From Neoceratodus forsteri (lineage: Eukaryota > Chordata > Ceratodontiformes > Ceratodontidae), in contig CM057452.1 in the NCBI GenBank assembly GCA_016271365.2, positions 826,924,001 through 826,988,000 on the forward strand: a DNA stretch of 64,000 nt. The letters run 5' to 3'. A program made the position numbers and the translations under genes. Shown here one piece after another: positions 35,263-45,835 of the stretch. Below the pieces are notes generated by a model that worked only from the letters and a program-made list of their open reading frames with translations, had not been told where the DNA came from and made no database searches. Position 1 is the stretch's first letter. Each line of letters opens with the position of its first letter.

Positions 35263-35755
35263 GGGTCCCAATTCACAAAGCCCTAACTGTGATGTGAGTG
35301 CCTACGTCAAACAGACATGGCACAACTAACACCTTGTGCACAAACTGCCGCCTAAGCCATTCATAAAGGCAGCCTTTGACAACCTCAGGCTGCCTGCCTC
35401 AAACAGGGCCACCCCTTCCCCCAAAACTGGGTTGTGACTTGGTGCAAGGGGGCATGATGCAGACGTAAGCTGCCATATCTCTGAATCTGGTATTCACAGA
35501 AAACCCCTAGAGGGAGAATTTCTAAGTACCCTTAGACCAGCCAGGGCTGATCTAAAGGTACTTAGAAAATGTTCCTCTGGGATGGTTCTGCAATAAGCGA
35601 CAAGTAAATGAATCCATCAGACCCCCGAGGTTGCCCGTGATAATTATATACAAGCCATTCCCATGTAATATTGTGCCCCCCCCCCGATGTTGCCCTATCA
35701 GTTACAGGTATCCCTGTCATGTGTAATTTGTAAGTACTTTATTCTCATGTTCAGA
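35263..35755. other. Unidentified insert or replacement inside L1-clade ORF2
   Basis: This 0.5 kb separates the linker and post-YADD parts of the L1-clade ORF2, and the intervening RT is missing. The left edge is GGGTCCCAATTCACAAAGCC. There is a C10 run near 35684. I see no inverted ends or coding motif. It could be a non-autonomous insert accompanied by deletion. Confidence 0.4.
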
Positions 35756-35985
35756 GATAATAGGCTCAATATGTTTGGATTCTTCTAATCTTTGAGCCTG
35801 TTCACTAAAAGCTTGATGAGCTTTCCCCTAAGTCTGCATAGGAAGCTTTCAACCTAATAATATGAAATCCAGCTTGCTCTTTGTTAAAATGAAAAGTTCT
35901 TCCTTAAGTGACTGAATTTTTGGACTATCCGTGGTGAGAGCAGATTTTTTTAGTTGTTTAACAGGAATAGCACACTAAGCTGAAA
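35756..35985 (-). pseudogene. L1-clade ORF2 fragment c (EN-RT linker)
   Basis: The minus strand reads IPVKQLKKSALTTDSPKIQS, then LKEELFILTKSKLDFILL and a HQAFSEQAQRLEESKHIEP block with two stops. This charged helical composition fits the region between EN and RT in L1-clade ORF2. It lies between fragments b and d. Confidence 0.5.
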
Positions 35986-35989
35986 GCTT

Positions 35990-36143
35990 TTTTTACAGGA
36001 ATGATCTGGGAGCACAAGGAAGTTAAGTGACTTGCTCAGGATCACACAGTATGCAATTGAGATTCAAACCCAGGTCTGGTCTGCTGGATGTCACCAGATT
36101 TGCAGCTCAGAGCCTTAGACCACTGTGCTATACTGCCTTCTAT
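35990..36143 (-). mobile_element. MIR/CORE-type tRNA-derived SINE
   Basis: On the minus strand, TAGCACAGTGGT (A box, plus-strand positions 36119-36130) and GGTTTGAATCT (B box, 36060-36070) are 49 bases apart edge to edge. GTGTGATCCTGAGCAAGTCA and CTTAACTTCCTTGTGCTC follow, matching the conserved head and core of MIR-like SINEs. It is truncated at the 3' side and inserted in L1-clade sequence. Confidence 0.8.
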
Positions 36144-36965
36144 TTATAGATTCAAGCTGTCTTAGTTTATGTGTCAAGTACTGTATACCAGCTTTTCAGA
36201 TTCTTGTATTTTTTTTTCATCTTTGCTCCAAATCTGATGAATTCCCCCCTGAGATAACATTTACAAGAGGCCCAAATTGTGTCCAACCTAGCCAGGGATT
36301 GAGAGTTTTATATCCAAAAGAACTAATAGCTTTATCTACATATGATACTATATAGTCTTGTCTCAGTTATTGTCTCAGTTGTCTCAATTACTATTGAGCC
36401 TTCAGGTAAAGAGCTTAGTATATGGCAATCCTATCCTTAGAATAATATGAATTAAGGACTGGTCCAACAAAACTCTAAGTAACATTTATGGATAATGAGC
36501 TGAGGGTAGTAAATATTTAGATATTAGAAAATAATGGGTACTGGAGAATGAATTGTGGTTGTGAATAAAGGTGTATTCTAGTATGTGGAAAGTGGACTCT
36601 CCATGGATCTGTAAGGTTACATACAGTACCTTAAAAAATCATGCAAGGCTTTATTCTCTGCAAATATAGTGAGATTAGGTGCATTTGATTTATCCATATT
36701 GGGGTCTAAGGGGACATTCCAATCACCTCCTAAAATTATAAGGTGACAGAGAAAAGGTGAGAGAATTGAAATTAAATTAATATAAAAGGACTTGTGTTTG
36801 GGCTATAAATAGAGCCTGATATGTAGTTAACTTGACCAGTTTTCTTCATTGCAAAGACAAACCTACCTTCTTGAGCTACAGTAACCTTAGAAAGATAAAA
36901 ATCCACAAAGGAATTGACTAAAATTGCCACCCCAGATTTAGCAGTATTTTTTTTTATACTCTATT
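36144..36965 (-). pseudogene. L1-clade ORF2 fragment b (APE-type endonuclease)
   Basis: On the minus strand the order is SGVAILVNSFVDFYLSK, EGRFVFAMKKTGQ, a NYISGSIYSPN block, then GGDWNVPLDPNMDKSN near 36730-36690 and a decayed WR...HTRIHLYSQPQF block. GGD-x-N with the preceding GVAIL and N/S-x-YSPN blocks is the L1-type APE endonuclease signature. Stops interrupt the distal half. Confidence 0.8.
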
Positions 36966-37525
36966 TCTCCCCCCAGGTCCCAGGTCGGCAACCATCCTAG
37001 CCAACCGCTCCAGCCTCATACCCCAATATCAGGCTTCAACCCCTCTTCCCCATGGCTTACCTCCATGGTGGGATGGCGAGGAACCCCAAGCTCTACTCAC
37101 CTCTACCAGGATCCAGTTCAGGGAGCTCCATTCAGAGTTAGGCTCAGGTGGGTAGCTGCCTCAACTAGCTGACCAGGATCATTTTCTCATTTTTCCTCCC
37201 TAGAGTGGGGCGTGTAATGACGTCAGTGAAGGGAGTGGGCATATGCCCACATGCATTCCTCCCTGGCCTGCCCCACTCAGTTCCTTTCTTGCAGCATCAG
37301 TGCTCTGTCCTCCAGCTGCTGCCAGGGGTCAGAAGCACACTGACTGCTGAAATCCCCCTCCCGGAAAGGAGAGAAGTCCCTCAGATGCATGATCCTCTCC
37401 ACCCCTGCCAACCCCGGCAATCCATGCTCATTCCCAAACACAGGTTGCTGGTGTAATGTGAGGTAAGGTGACCAACACCTCAGCCCTCAGTGTCACGGGC
37501 TGGTGTCAATTTTGCAGTAAATTAC
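36966..37525. other. GC-rich insert inside the L1-clade endonuclease
   Basis: The composition changes sharply from AT-rich L1 sequence to C-rich sequence. It contains a perfect TGACGTCA site (37217-37224), a CATATG nearby and GGAAAGGAGAG words. No frame, terminal repeat or target duplication could be fixed. It could be a solo LTR, a SINE composite or a DNA transposon derivative. Confidence 0.45.
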
Positions 37526-37865
37526 CCACCCCATAAACTACTTTATAATTAAATTTTTGGAGATATTCCAAATCAGTTTTTAGTAAGTGGGTTTCCTGGA
37601 GAAAACTAAGTTATATCTCAATATTTAATATAGTTAAGAATCAGCATCCTTTTAGTTTTGATTGCATTCCTTCACATTCTACATAGCTACTTTGAGACAA
37701 ATATTACTCATCCTTCTATGACTCGATAAGACATTAGCTAAATTCATTAAATAGCTGGGGAGTTTAGTTTTTATTGTGATGCAATATAAAGACCCCTTTG
37801 TTGCCCCCACCTGCAATACAACACACGTATCCATACACAAACTAGAACTAAGGTATAAACAGTCT
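37526..37865 (-). pseudogene. L1-clade ORF2 fragment a (start of endonuclease)
   Basis: The minus strand reads NVKGMQSKLKGC, then LSFLQETHLLKTDLEYLQKF and NYKVVY. N-V-x-G near the start, followed by LQETH, is the hallmark opening of L1-clade EN. Its upstream side meets the next CR1 at about 37866. Confidence 0.75.
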
Positions 37866-40428
37866 ATACCTCTATGTAAAGGAAGGGATAAAAGCAACTG
37901 AACAAAAGAGTAAACAGGGAGGAGAGGAGGCACTGTGGGTCACCATAGAGACTGGAAATGACACCACAATCTGCACAGGGTTGTATGTAGACCCCCATGT
38001 CAGGGGAGGGAGGGAATGGACAAGGATATGATAGAAGGCATTCTTAGGATGGCAGAGAAAGGGAGATACTGTTGATGGGAGATCTAAATATGCCAGATGT
38101 TAACTGGAGCACATTTGCTGCAGCCACATCCAAAAACAGGGCCATTCTCGATGCCCAACAGGTGGCATGCCTCAGACAGCTAGTTTTGGAACCCACTCAT
38201 GAGGAGCAATCTTAGACCCTCATACTCTCAAATGGGGGCAGTGAGAGGATCTCAGATTTAGAAGTGGGTTGCCATCTGGGAACAAGTGACCATCAAACAG
38301 TGTGGTTCACGATAAACTCAGCTACAGAGTCAAGCCATACAAAAGTGACAGTACTAGACTTCAGGAGGCTGACTTTGGCAAGATGGGAGAGTGCCTTAGA
38401 AAAGCACTAGCAAACAGGCTAGAAGAAGGTGGAGCAACAATGGGGAAACATCAAAACCGCCATCACAGAGGCAACAAGCCATTGTGTGAAGCAAATAAAC
38501 AAATCAAAGTGAAAGAAAAGCCACTGTGGTTCTCAAAAGAGGTGGTGGAGAAAGTCAGGGAGAAAATATAACATTCAGGAAGTATAAGGAAACACAGAAG
38601 AAGCTGGACAGAAAGCTGTACCAGTTAAGGCAGAAGGAAGCAGGAGGGAAGTCAGAATAGCAAAGGCCCAAACTGAGGAAAAGATAGCCAACTCAGTTAA
38701 GAAGGATAAAACCTTTTATAGGTACATCAGGAGCGTAGAAAAAGACAAAGGAGGGATGGTGAGGCTGAATAGAATGGACGGTGGGTGGGCAGGGGACAGT
38801 GAAAAAGCAGGGATACTGAATGAATATTTCTGCTCAGTATTCACAAAGAGGAGGAGGTGCCTAATCCAATTAACAGAAGCACTCTTGATAGGTGACCCAG
38901 TCAATTAAGGAACTAGTGAAACCACTGACTACCCTTTTAACAAATCATGGGAGGATGGTGTGATACCTGAGGACTGGAGGAAGTTGGATGTGATTCCTCT
39001 TCACAAAATTGGGACCAAGACAGAGGCAGGAAACTACAGACCTGTCAGTTTGACCTCTGTGGTAGGGAAAGTGATGGAATCACTTCTGAAGGAAAGAATT
39101 GTTGAGTACCTAGAAGCCAGTGGGGCACAGAATCCAAGGCAGCATGGGTTCACAGCAGGAAGGTCATGTCAGATGAATCTAATTGATTTCTTTGACTGGG
39201 TGATCAAAGTAGTAGACCAGGGAGGGGCTGTGGACATGGCATACCTAGACTTTAGCAAGGTATTTGACACAGTCCCACACAAATGATTAATAGTCAAACT
39301 AACCAGCCTGGGAGTGGGTCCCAGGGTGGTAGCTTGGGTAAAACATTGGTTGGACAACTGGACACAGAAGGTAACTGTAAATGGAGTCCACGCTGAAGAA
39401 AGAGGAGTTACTAGTGGGGTACCACAGGGTTCAGTCTTTTTTAATGTCTTTATAAGTGACATTGCAGAGGGACTGGAAGGGAAAAGTATGCCTCTTTGCA
39501 GATGACACAAAGATCCGCAACAGGGTTGATACACAAGTAGGCATGGAAAGGATGAGAAGGGACTTGGCAAGGTTGAAGGAATGGTCCAAGTATGGCAGCT
39601 TGGATTCAGTGCAAAGAAGTGCAAAATAATGCTCCTGGGAAACAAAAACCATGGGGAAGATTACACAATGGGGGGTGGGGTGGGGAGGCAGTAACAACAA
39701 CAAAAATGGAAAGGGACCTGGGGGTAATCATAGCAGATGTCCTTAAGGTTAGCCAGCTCTGTGAGAAGGCAGTAGGGAGGACTGAGGGTATACTGGGATG
39801 TATTGGGAGAGGCATCATCAGCAGAAAACAGGAAGTTGTTATCCCTCTGTATAGACAGTTGGTGAGACCCCATCTGGAGTACTGCGTCCAGTTCTGGAGA
39901 CCCCATCTCTGCAAGGACATAGACAGGATAGAGGCAGTCCAGAGGAGGGCAACTAAAATGGTGCAGGGTCTGCAAGAGAAGTGATACGAGGAGAGACTAA
40001 AGGAGCTTAATATGTATATCCTTGAGGAAATGAGGGAGATGGCAGAGATGATAGAAACCTTTAAGTACCTCAGTGGAATCAACAAAGTCCAAGAGGGTAG
40101 CATCTTTCAGAAAAAAAGATGTGCAAGAACAAGGGGACACAATTTAAAGATAGAGGGAGGGGTTCAGGGGCAATGTGAGGAAGTATTTTTTTACAGAGAG
40201 TGTGGTGAACGCATGGAGCAGCCTTCCTGAGGAGGTTGTGGGGTCTAAAACTGTGGGAGAATTCCAGAATACATGGGACAGACATAAGGCCATTCTTGAA
40301 GGGGGTAAGAAGAAACAGGCTGTTGCTAACTAGGATCTGTAGCTTATCCTGTAGGTAGGGAAATGGGCAGACTAGGTGGGCCAAGCAGACCTTATCTGCC
40401 TTCAAAGTCTATGTTTCTATGTTTCTAC
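37866..40428 (+). pseudogene. CR1 LINE, 5'-truncated in EN, decayed
   Basis: Same subfamily as 14.7-17.4 kb. EN begins at sequence for YVKEGIKATEQKSKQG and has LLMGDLNMPDVNW-like sequence near 38080. A linker follows with KEKPLWFSKEVVEKVREKI (38510-38565). RT has PEDWRKLDVIPLHKIGTKTE (38966), NYRPVSLTSVVGKVMESLLK, MNLIDFFDWVIKVVDQGGAV and AYLDFSKVFDTVPHK, then a stop at 39285. The GSVLGPVLFN block has lost three residues at 39431. The FADD region near 39495 is frameshifted. The C-terminal frame (39592-39981) has VRPHLEYCVQFWRPHLCKD. The 3' UTR ends CTATGTTTCTATGTTTCTA at 40428. Confidence 0.9.
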
Positions 40429-41786
40429 CTACCCCTGGTCCCAGAGACTGAACTCCTCAATCAAATAACCCTGTGATGAACCCAAGAACCAGACAAAAGC
40501 TCAGACCCTCCAGTTCCTCTATTTATTTTAGAATCAAGAGAACAGGAAAGAAACCCAACAGACCACTGCTATCAATAAACAAGCTAAAAAAGGCTAGAGA
40601 AAAAAACAGGTTGTAAAACCCTCAGTTAAGATCAGTAAAAATCTATCTAAAATAAGGAAAAAACTGTCTAAATGACAAGACCCAGAGGATGCAACAACCC
40701 TGAAAGATCCTGAACAAACAACTAGATAAAGTACAACAAGTGTCTAATGAGGTGAGAGAACTTGAAATATTTAAGACATTATAAGACCATAAATAGTCCT
40801 AAAACAATTTTAATTGAATAGCATAAAAATACAATCATGGGCCTGAAATCCCATTTTAAAAGGTCACAGCAAGACAGACCCTATAACTCACTCCCTTAAG
40901 ACCTAGTAATTCAGCTCTATAACAATAAACAGAGAAAGAGCCATCTTAAGCTGCACAATCTACAGCTCAGCTTAGGGAAAGGGAGTAAACTACATACCGA
41001 TTTTAGAAAAAAAAAACTAGCACCAAAATCAGCTGGTTTACTTCAGCGTCACATGTAGCTCTAGGACACGTGTAAATACATAAGTTTTTACCTATTAATA
41101 ATAAGATACATTGCTGCAACCTCCAAATTAAGTTTCACATTATCAATCTATATATGGGCCAAATGCAACTTCTAGCTTCACAAACTGAAAATATGTCTCA
41201 AACTAAACACCCCTTAGCTCCTTCTATAGTTAACAACAAAACTATTCCTTATTACTTTTCCCTTATCAAGATAAATCATCTTGTCTTATGCATACAGCTA
41301 ACAATTCTTATGCGATCTCAAATGCAATCGAAATGGCCATAGAAGAAAAAAAAATTCTGAATAAAGCTGAACGCTATCATTCACATATTTCTTTAGGAGT
41401 AAGTCAAGTCGCAGATTTTAACCAAAACAAAATGAGTGCCGGCAACTCTTGGCCTCATCATAGTTATTGCCAAACATAAAATCTGTTCATGTATCCTCCC
41501 AAACTCTGAATATAAGAAAGTGAATCAGATAACTTCAAAATATGCTCTGCATAAAATCATAAATAAGAGTGCGATCCAACTTCCTGTTAGACCTATTGAG
41601 CTTGACTAATTAATGGAGTACTTACTTGGAAGCCCTGATTATATTTTGTCAGATGAAAAAATTAAGCCAGAACCTGAACAATACTGCACCAGTACTAACT
41701 CGCTTGTAAAAAAGGTGGTTGGAAAGTATGCAATGCTTATAAAGTACAGAACCTTCTGAATCCTCCTAAATACCCACAAATACTAA
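40429..41786. other. Unassigned region with a coding-like plus-strand stretch
   Basis: 40429-41100 is A-rich. A short plus-strand stretch there reads LNKQLDKVQQVSNEVRELEI, coiled-coil-like. From about 41154 to 41735 successive plus-strand frames read like decayed protein (AISNAIEMAIEEKKILNKAE; SDEKIKPEPEQYCTSTNSLV) with stops between. I do not recognise the family. It is more likely a transposon relic than a host exon. Confidence 0.3.
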
Positions 41787-41942
41787 GATACCTTCTATCT
41801 TTAAATTGTGTCCCTTGTTCTTGCACATCTTTTTCTGAAAGATGCTGTTCCTCTTGGACTTTGTTGATTCCACTGAGGTACTTAAAAGTTTCTATCATGT
41901 CCCCCTCCCTTCTTTCCTCAAGGGTATACATATTAAGCTCCT

Positions 41943-43298
41943 TTAGTATCTCCTCATTGGCTTCTCTTGCAGACCCTGCACCATTTGAGTTGCCCTCCTC
42001 TGGACTGCCTCTATCATATCTATGTCCTTGCAGAGATGGGGTCTCCAGAACTGGACGCAGTACTCCAGATGGGGTCTCACCAACTGTCTGTACAGAGGGA
42101 TAACAACTTCCTGTTTTCTACTGCTGATGCCTCTCCCTATACATCCCAGTATACCCCCAGCCCTCCCTACTGCCTTCTCACATTGCTTGCTAACCTTAAG
42201 GTCATCTGATATGATTACCTCCAGGTCTCTTTCCTTTTTTGTTGTTGTTACTATCTCCCCACCCATTGTGTATTCTTCCCCTGGGTTCTTGTTTCCCAGG
42301 TGCATTACTTTGCACTTCTTTGCATTGAATCCTAGCTGCCATACTTCTGACCATTCCTCCAACCTTGCCAAGTCCCTTTTCATCCTTTCCATGCCTCCTT
42401 GTGTATCAACCCTGTTGCAGATCTTTGTGTCATCTGCAAAAAGCCATACTTTTCCTTCCAGTCCCTCTGCAATGTCACTGATGAAGACATTGAAAAGGAC
42501 TGGACCCAATACTGAACCCTGCGGTACCCCACTACTAACCCCTCTTTCTTCAGAGTGGACTCCATTGACAATTACCTTCTGTGTCCTGTTGTGCAGCCAA
42601 TGTTTTACCCAGGCTACCACCCTGGGACCCACTCCCAAGCTGGTTAATTTGACTATTAATCTTTTGTGTGGGACTGTGTCAAATGCCTTGCTAAAGTCTA
42701 GGTAGGCTATGTCCACAGCCCCTCCCTGGTCTACTACTTTGGTCACCCAGTCAAAGAAATCTATTAGATTCATCTGACATGACCTTTCCATTGTGAACCC
42801 ATGCTGCCTTGGGTCCTGTGCCCCACTGGCCTCTAGGTACTCAACTATTCTTTCCTTCAGAAGTGACTCCATCACTTTCCCTACCACAGAGGTCAGACTG
42901 ACAGGTCTGTAGTTTCCTGCCTCTGTCTTGGTCCCACTTTTACGAAGGGGAATCACATCCACCTTCCTCCAGTCCTCGAGTACCACACCATCCTCCCTTG
43001 ATTTATTAAAAAGAGTAGCCAGTGGTTTCACTAGTTCCTCCCTTAATTCTTTTAGAATTCTGGAGTGAATTCCATCAGGACCCATTGCTTTGTCCACCTT
43101 CAGTTTTAGGAGTGCTTGCAGAACCCTTTCTTCTGTGAAAATACTGGGATCGACCCCCCTATCAAGAGTGCTTCTGTTAATTGGATTAGGCACTTCCCCC
43201 TCTTCTTTTGTGAATACTGAGTAGAAATATTCGTTCAGTATCCCTGCTTTTTCACTGTCCCCCTCTGCCCACCCACCGTTCATTCTATTCAGCCTCAC
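41943..43298 (-). CDS. CR1 ORF2 reverse transcriptase region, 451-codon open frame
   Basis: This frame encodes the non-LTR reverse transcriptase that makes cDNA at the nicked target. Residues 1-100 hold the entry region (VDKAMGPDGIHSRILKEL). Residues 110-150 read LEDWRKVDVIPLRKSGTKTE and NYRPVSLTSVVGKVMESLL. Residues about 170-220 read MNLIDFFDWVTKVVDQGGAV and AYLDFSKAFDTVPHKRLIVK. VPQGSVLGPVLFNVFISDIA is followed by VWLFADDTKICN, so the catalytic F-A-D-D is intact. The later part has WQLGFNAKKCKVMHLGNKNP and VRPHLEYCVQFWRPHLCKDI. The initial Met is internal to the real protein. The frame ends by a one-base shift at EKPMRRY, after which PYEERL homology continues. It is part of an ORF2 that is no longer intact overall. 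Confidence 0.85.
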   Translation of the reverse strand: MRLNRMNGGWAEGDSEKAGILNEYFYSVFTKEEGEVPNPINRSTLDRGVDPSIFTEERVLQALLKLKVDKAMGPDGIHSRILKELREELVKPLATLFNKSREDGVVLEDWRKVDVIPLRKSGTKTEAGNYRPVSLTSVVGKVMESLLKERIVEYLEASGAQDPRQHGFTMERSCQMNLIDFFDWVTKVVDQGGAVDIAYLDFSKAFDTVPHKRLIVKLTSLGVGPRVVAWVKHWLHNRTQKVIVNGVHSEERGVSSGVPQGSVLGPVLFNVFISDIAEGLEGKVWLFADDTKICNRVDTQGGMERMKRDLARLEEWSEVWQLGFNAKKCKVMHLGNKNPGEEYTMGGEIVTTTKKERDLEVIISDDLKVSKQCEKAVGRAGGILGCIGRGISSRKQEVVIPLYRQLVRPHLEYCVQFWRPHLCKDIDMIEAVQRRATQMVQGLQEKPMRRY

Positions 43299-43469
43299 TA
43301 TCCCTCTCTTTGTCTTTCTACGCTCGCTGATGTACCTATAAAAGGTTTTATCTCCCTTCTTAACTGAGTTGGCTATCTTTCCTCAGTTTGGGCCTTTGCT
43401 ATTCTGACTTCCTCCCTGCTTCCTTCTGCCTTAACTGGTACAACTCTCTGTCCTGCTCCTTCTGTGTTT

Positions 43470-44595
43470 CCTTATACTTCTGGAATGCTATCTTTTTCTT
43501 CCTGACTTTCACAGCCACATCTTTTGAGAACCATAGTGGCTTTTTTTTTCATTTTGATTTGTTTATTTGCTTCACACAAAGGCTTGTTGCTTCTGTGATG
43601 GCAGTTTTGATGATTCCCCATTGTTGTTCCACACCTCCTTCTAGCCTGTTTGCTAGTGCTTTTCTGAGGCACTCTCCCATCTTGCCAAAGTCAGCCCTCC
43701 TAAAGTCCAGTACCCTCACTTTTGTATGGCTTGACTCTGTAGCTGAGTTATTGTGAACCACACTGTTTGATGGTCACTTGTCCCCAGATGGCAACCCACT
43801 TCTAGATCTGAGATCCTCTCACTGCCCCCATTTGAGAGTATGAGGTCTAAGATTGCTCCCTCATGAGTGGGTTCCGAAACTAGCTGTCTGAGGCTTGCCA
43901 CCTGTAGGGCATCAAGAATGGCCCTGCTCTTGGATGTGGCTGCAGCAAATGTGCTCCAGTTAACATCTGGCATATTCAGGTCTCCCATCAACAGTATCTC
44001 CCCTTTCTCTGCCATTCTAAGAATGCCTTCTATCATATCCTTGTCCATTCCCTCCCCTGACATGGGGGTCTGTACACAACCCCTGTGCAGATTGTGGTGC
44101 CCTTTCCAGTCTCAAGGTGACCCACAGTGCCTCCTCTCCTCCCTGTTTACTCTTTTGTTCAGTTGCTTTTATCCCTTCCTTTACATAGAGAGCTACTCCT
44201 CCCCCTCTTTTCCCCTGCCTGTCTCTCCTGTAGGTTATGTACCCTGGTATGTTAACATCCCAGTCATGGTTCTCTGTGTACCATGTTTCTGTGACTGCTA
44301 CGATATCCAGGCATCCCTCTTCCAGCAAGGCCACCAGCTCAGGGAGCTTGTTGCCCAGACTACAGTCATTGGTACTCATTACCCTCCATTTCCTGATGGC
44401 CTTACTCACTTTTTCCCCATACCTGTCCTTCTTGCTTTTGTCACTTTCTCCATTTACCCCTGTCCTTCTCCCTATCGACACCTCTATGTTGGCATTTGCC
44501 ACACTTACTACCATGATTTTTTTGGGGGGGCTAGGATTTCCCTGCTCCTTTCCAGTGCCCCCCTTGGCTAGTTTAAATGCTTGCCAATGAAGCAT
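43470..44595 (-). pseudogene. CR1 ORF2 endonuclease and linker, frameshifted
   Basis: An APE-type EN starts after MLHWQAFKLAKGG (44595). MSTNDCSLGNKLPELVALL and DIVAVTETWY are the first EN blocks, then DVNIPGYITYRRDRQGKR and GGGVALYVKEGIKATEQKSK. A shift near 44110 moves to the frame with GEILLMGDLNMPDVNW, LDLILSNGGSERISDLEVG and HLGTSDHQTVWF, including the SDH that contributes to the active site. Another shift leads into VLDFRRADFGKMGECLRKAL, the linker before RT. It overlaps the end of ORF1 by a few codons, a usual CR1 arrangement. Confidence 0.85.
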
Positions 44596-45487
44596 TTAAA
44601 CCTATCACCTAGGATCCTGGTTCCCCTCCCGGACAGATGCAGCCCATCATGCCAGTATAGGCTTGCATCACTCCAGGTGGACCCCCAGTCCCCAATGAAG
44701 CCAAATCCCTGAGCTCCACACCAGTTTTTCAACCACTGATTGAATCCCATGGTGCGGAACACCCTAGCTTCTCCTATGCCATAGATGGGCAGCACCTCTG
44801 AGAAGGTTACCGTGCGTGCTACTTGACTAAGGCCCCTCCCCAATTCCACAAACTCTTCCTGCACTTCTCTAATCCCTTTCTTAGCCAAGTCATTTATCCC
44901 TAGGTGGACAATGACATCCAGCTCCCTCCCCTGTGCAGCTGCTCTGGTAATCCTGAGGATTCGCTCCCTGTACCTCCAAGCCATGGCGCCAGGCAGGCAC
45001 CTTGCCTCCCTCTCCCCTTCCTCCCCCAGTTATACCTTCCTAACAATGGAGTCCACCACCAGGAGTTGTTTCCTTCCCCTGCAGATCCCCTCCACCCTCC
45101 TGTGGGTCTCCTTTGTGGAGGTTCCTAGCATCCACCTTGGTCTCCACTGCGGGTGCCTCCATAGAGGAACCACTTTGCCAGAATGGCATAGGAATTGTGG
45201 AGAGGTACAACTGGAGGATGCACCTCTGTTCCACCACCTCACCTCCCTGAGCCCACTGTGGTCCAACCACTCCTCTTTCTCGGCAACCTCTGAGGCAACA
45301 GCAGTGGCACTGGTGGTCCCTGGATGGAAGAGGAGGTCCCACAAATCCTGGCCAACTCAGCCTGGAGATGAGCAACCTCCTCCCTCAGCCCAGAGAGGTG
45401 CCTGCAGATGGGACAACACCGCATCCTTCAGAACGTCTCCCGGAAGACTGCTGCTCCACAGCCACTGCACTGCACCACTCCAATCAT
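44568..45487 (-). pseudogene. CR1 ORF1: CxxC-CxxC motif, coiled coil and SGNH esterase
   Basis: From ATG 45487 the minus strand reads VVQCSGCGAAVFRETF, a stop, then RMRCCPICRHLSGLREEV and AHLQAELARICG: two CxxC pairs followed by a leucine-rich helix. A frameshifted middle part includes LLVVDSIVRKV, a degenerate GDS block. The last 138 codons (44984-44568) are open and have DVIVHLGINDLAKKG (the GxND block) and YWHDGLHLSGRGTRILGDRF (the D-x-x-H block with catalytic Asp and His positions). PHD-like and esterase domains are known in CR1 ORF1, where the protein acts with RNA in the retrotransposition particle. Confidence 0.8.
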
Positions 45488-45835
45488 GTCTTATTTCTGG
45501 CCCCTTAACTGTTTGCAATCCTTACTCTTTCCTCTGTTTTTTTTCTCTCTCTCTCCTTACTTTCTGCCTGTGTGCCCTTTAAGCTCCTGATTGTCCTGTT
45601 CTGAGACAAGAATATCATATGTTCTCAGTAGACCCCACTTGCTCAGGCAGACCTCCAGCAGCTAGAGGGGCTGGAGAGCTACTCTTGCCATTCTAGGATG
45701 GTAGGTCTTTGGTGGTTCTGTGATCACTCACTTCCTGCTCCAAAACAGGAAGTTCCTGTTGTCAGTCAAATCCGTGCCTATAAAAATAGAACTAGCTTTG
45801 GGTGGGGGTGGAGGGAGGGAAGGAGGGCAATATAG

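Noticed and set aside
35990..36143. Functional tRNA gene (A and B boxes present)
   Set aside because: No cloverleaf can be drawn, and the sequence continues into a MIR-type core.
37217..37224. Active promoter at the TGACGTCA site
   Set aside because: A single 8-bp motif in a GC-rich insert is not enough without transcription evidence.
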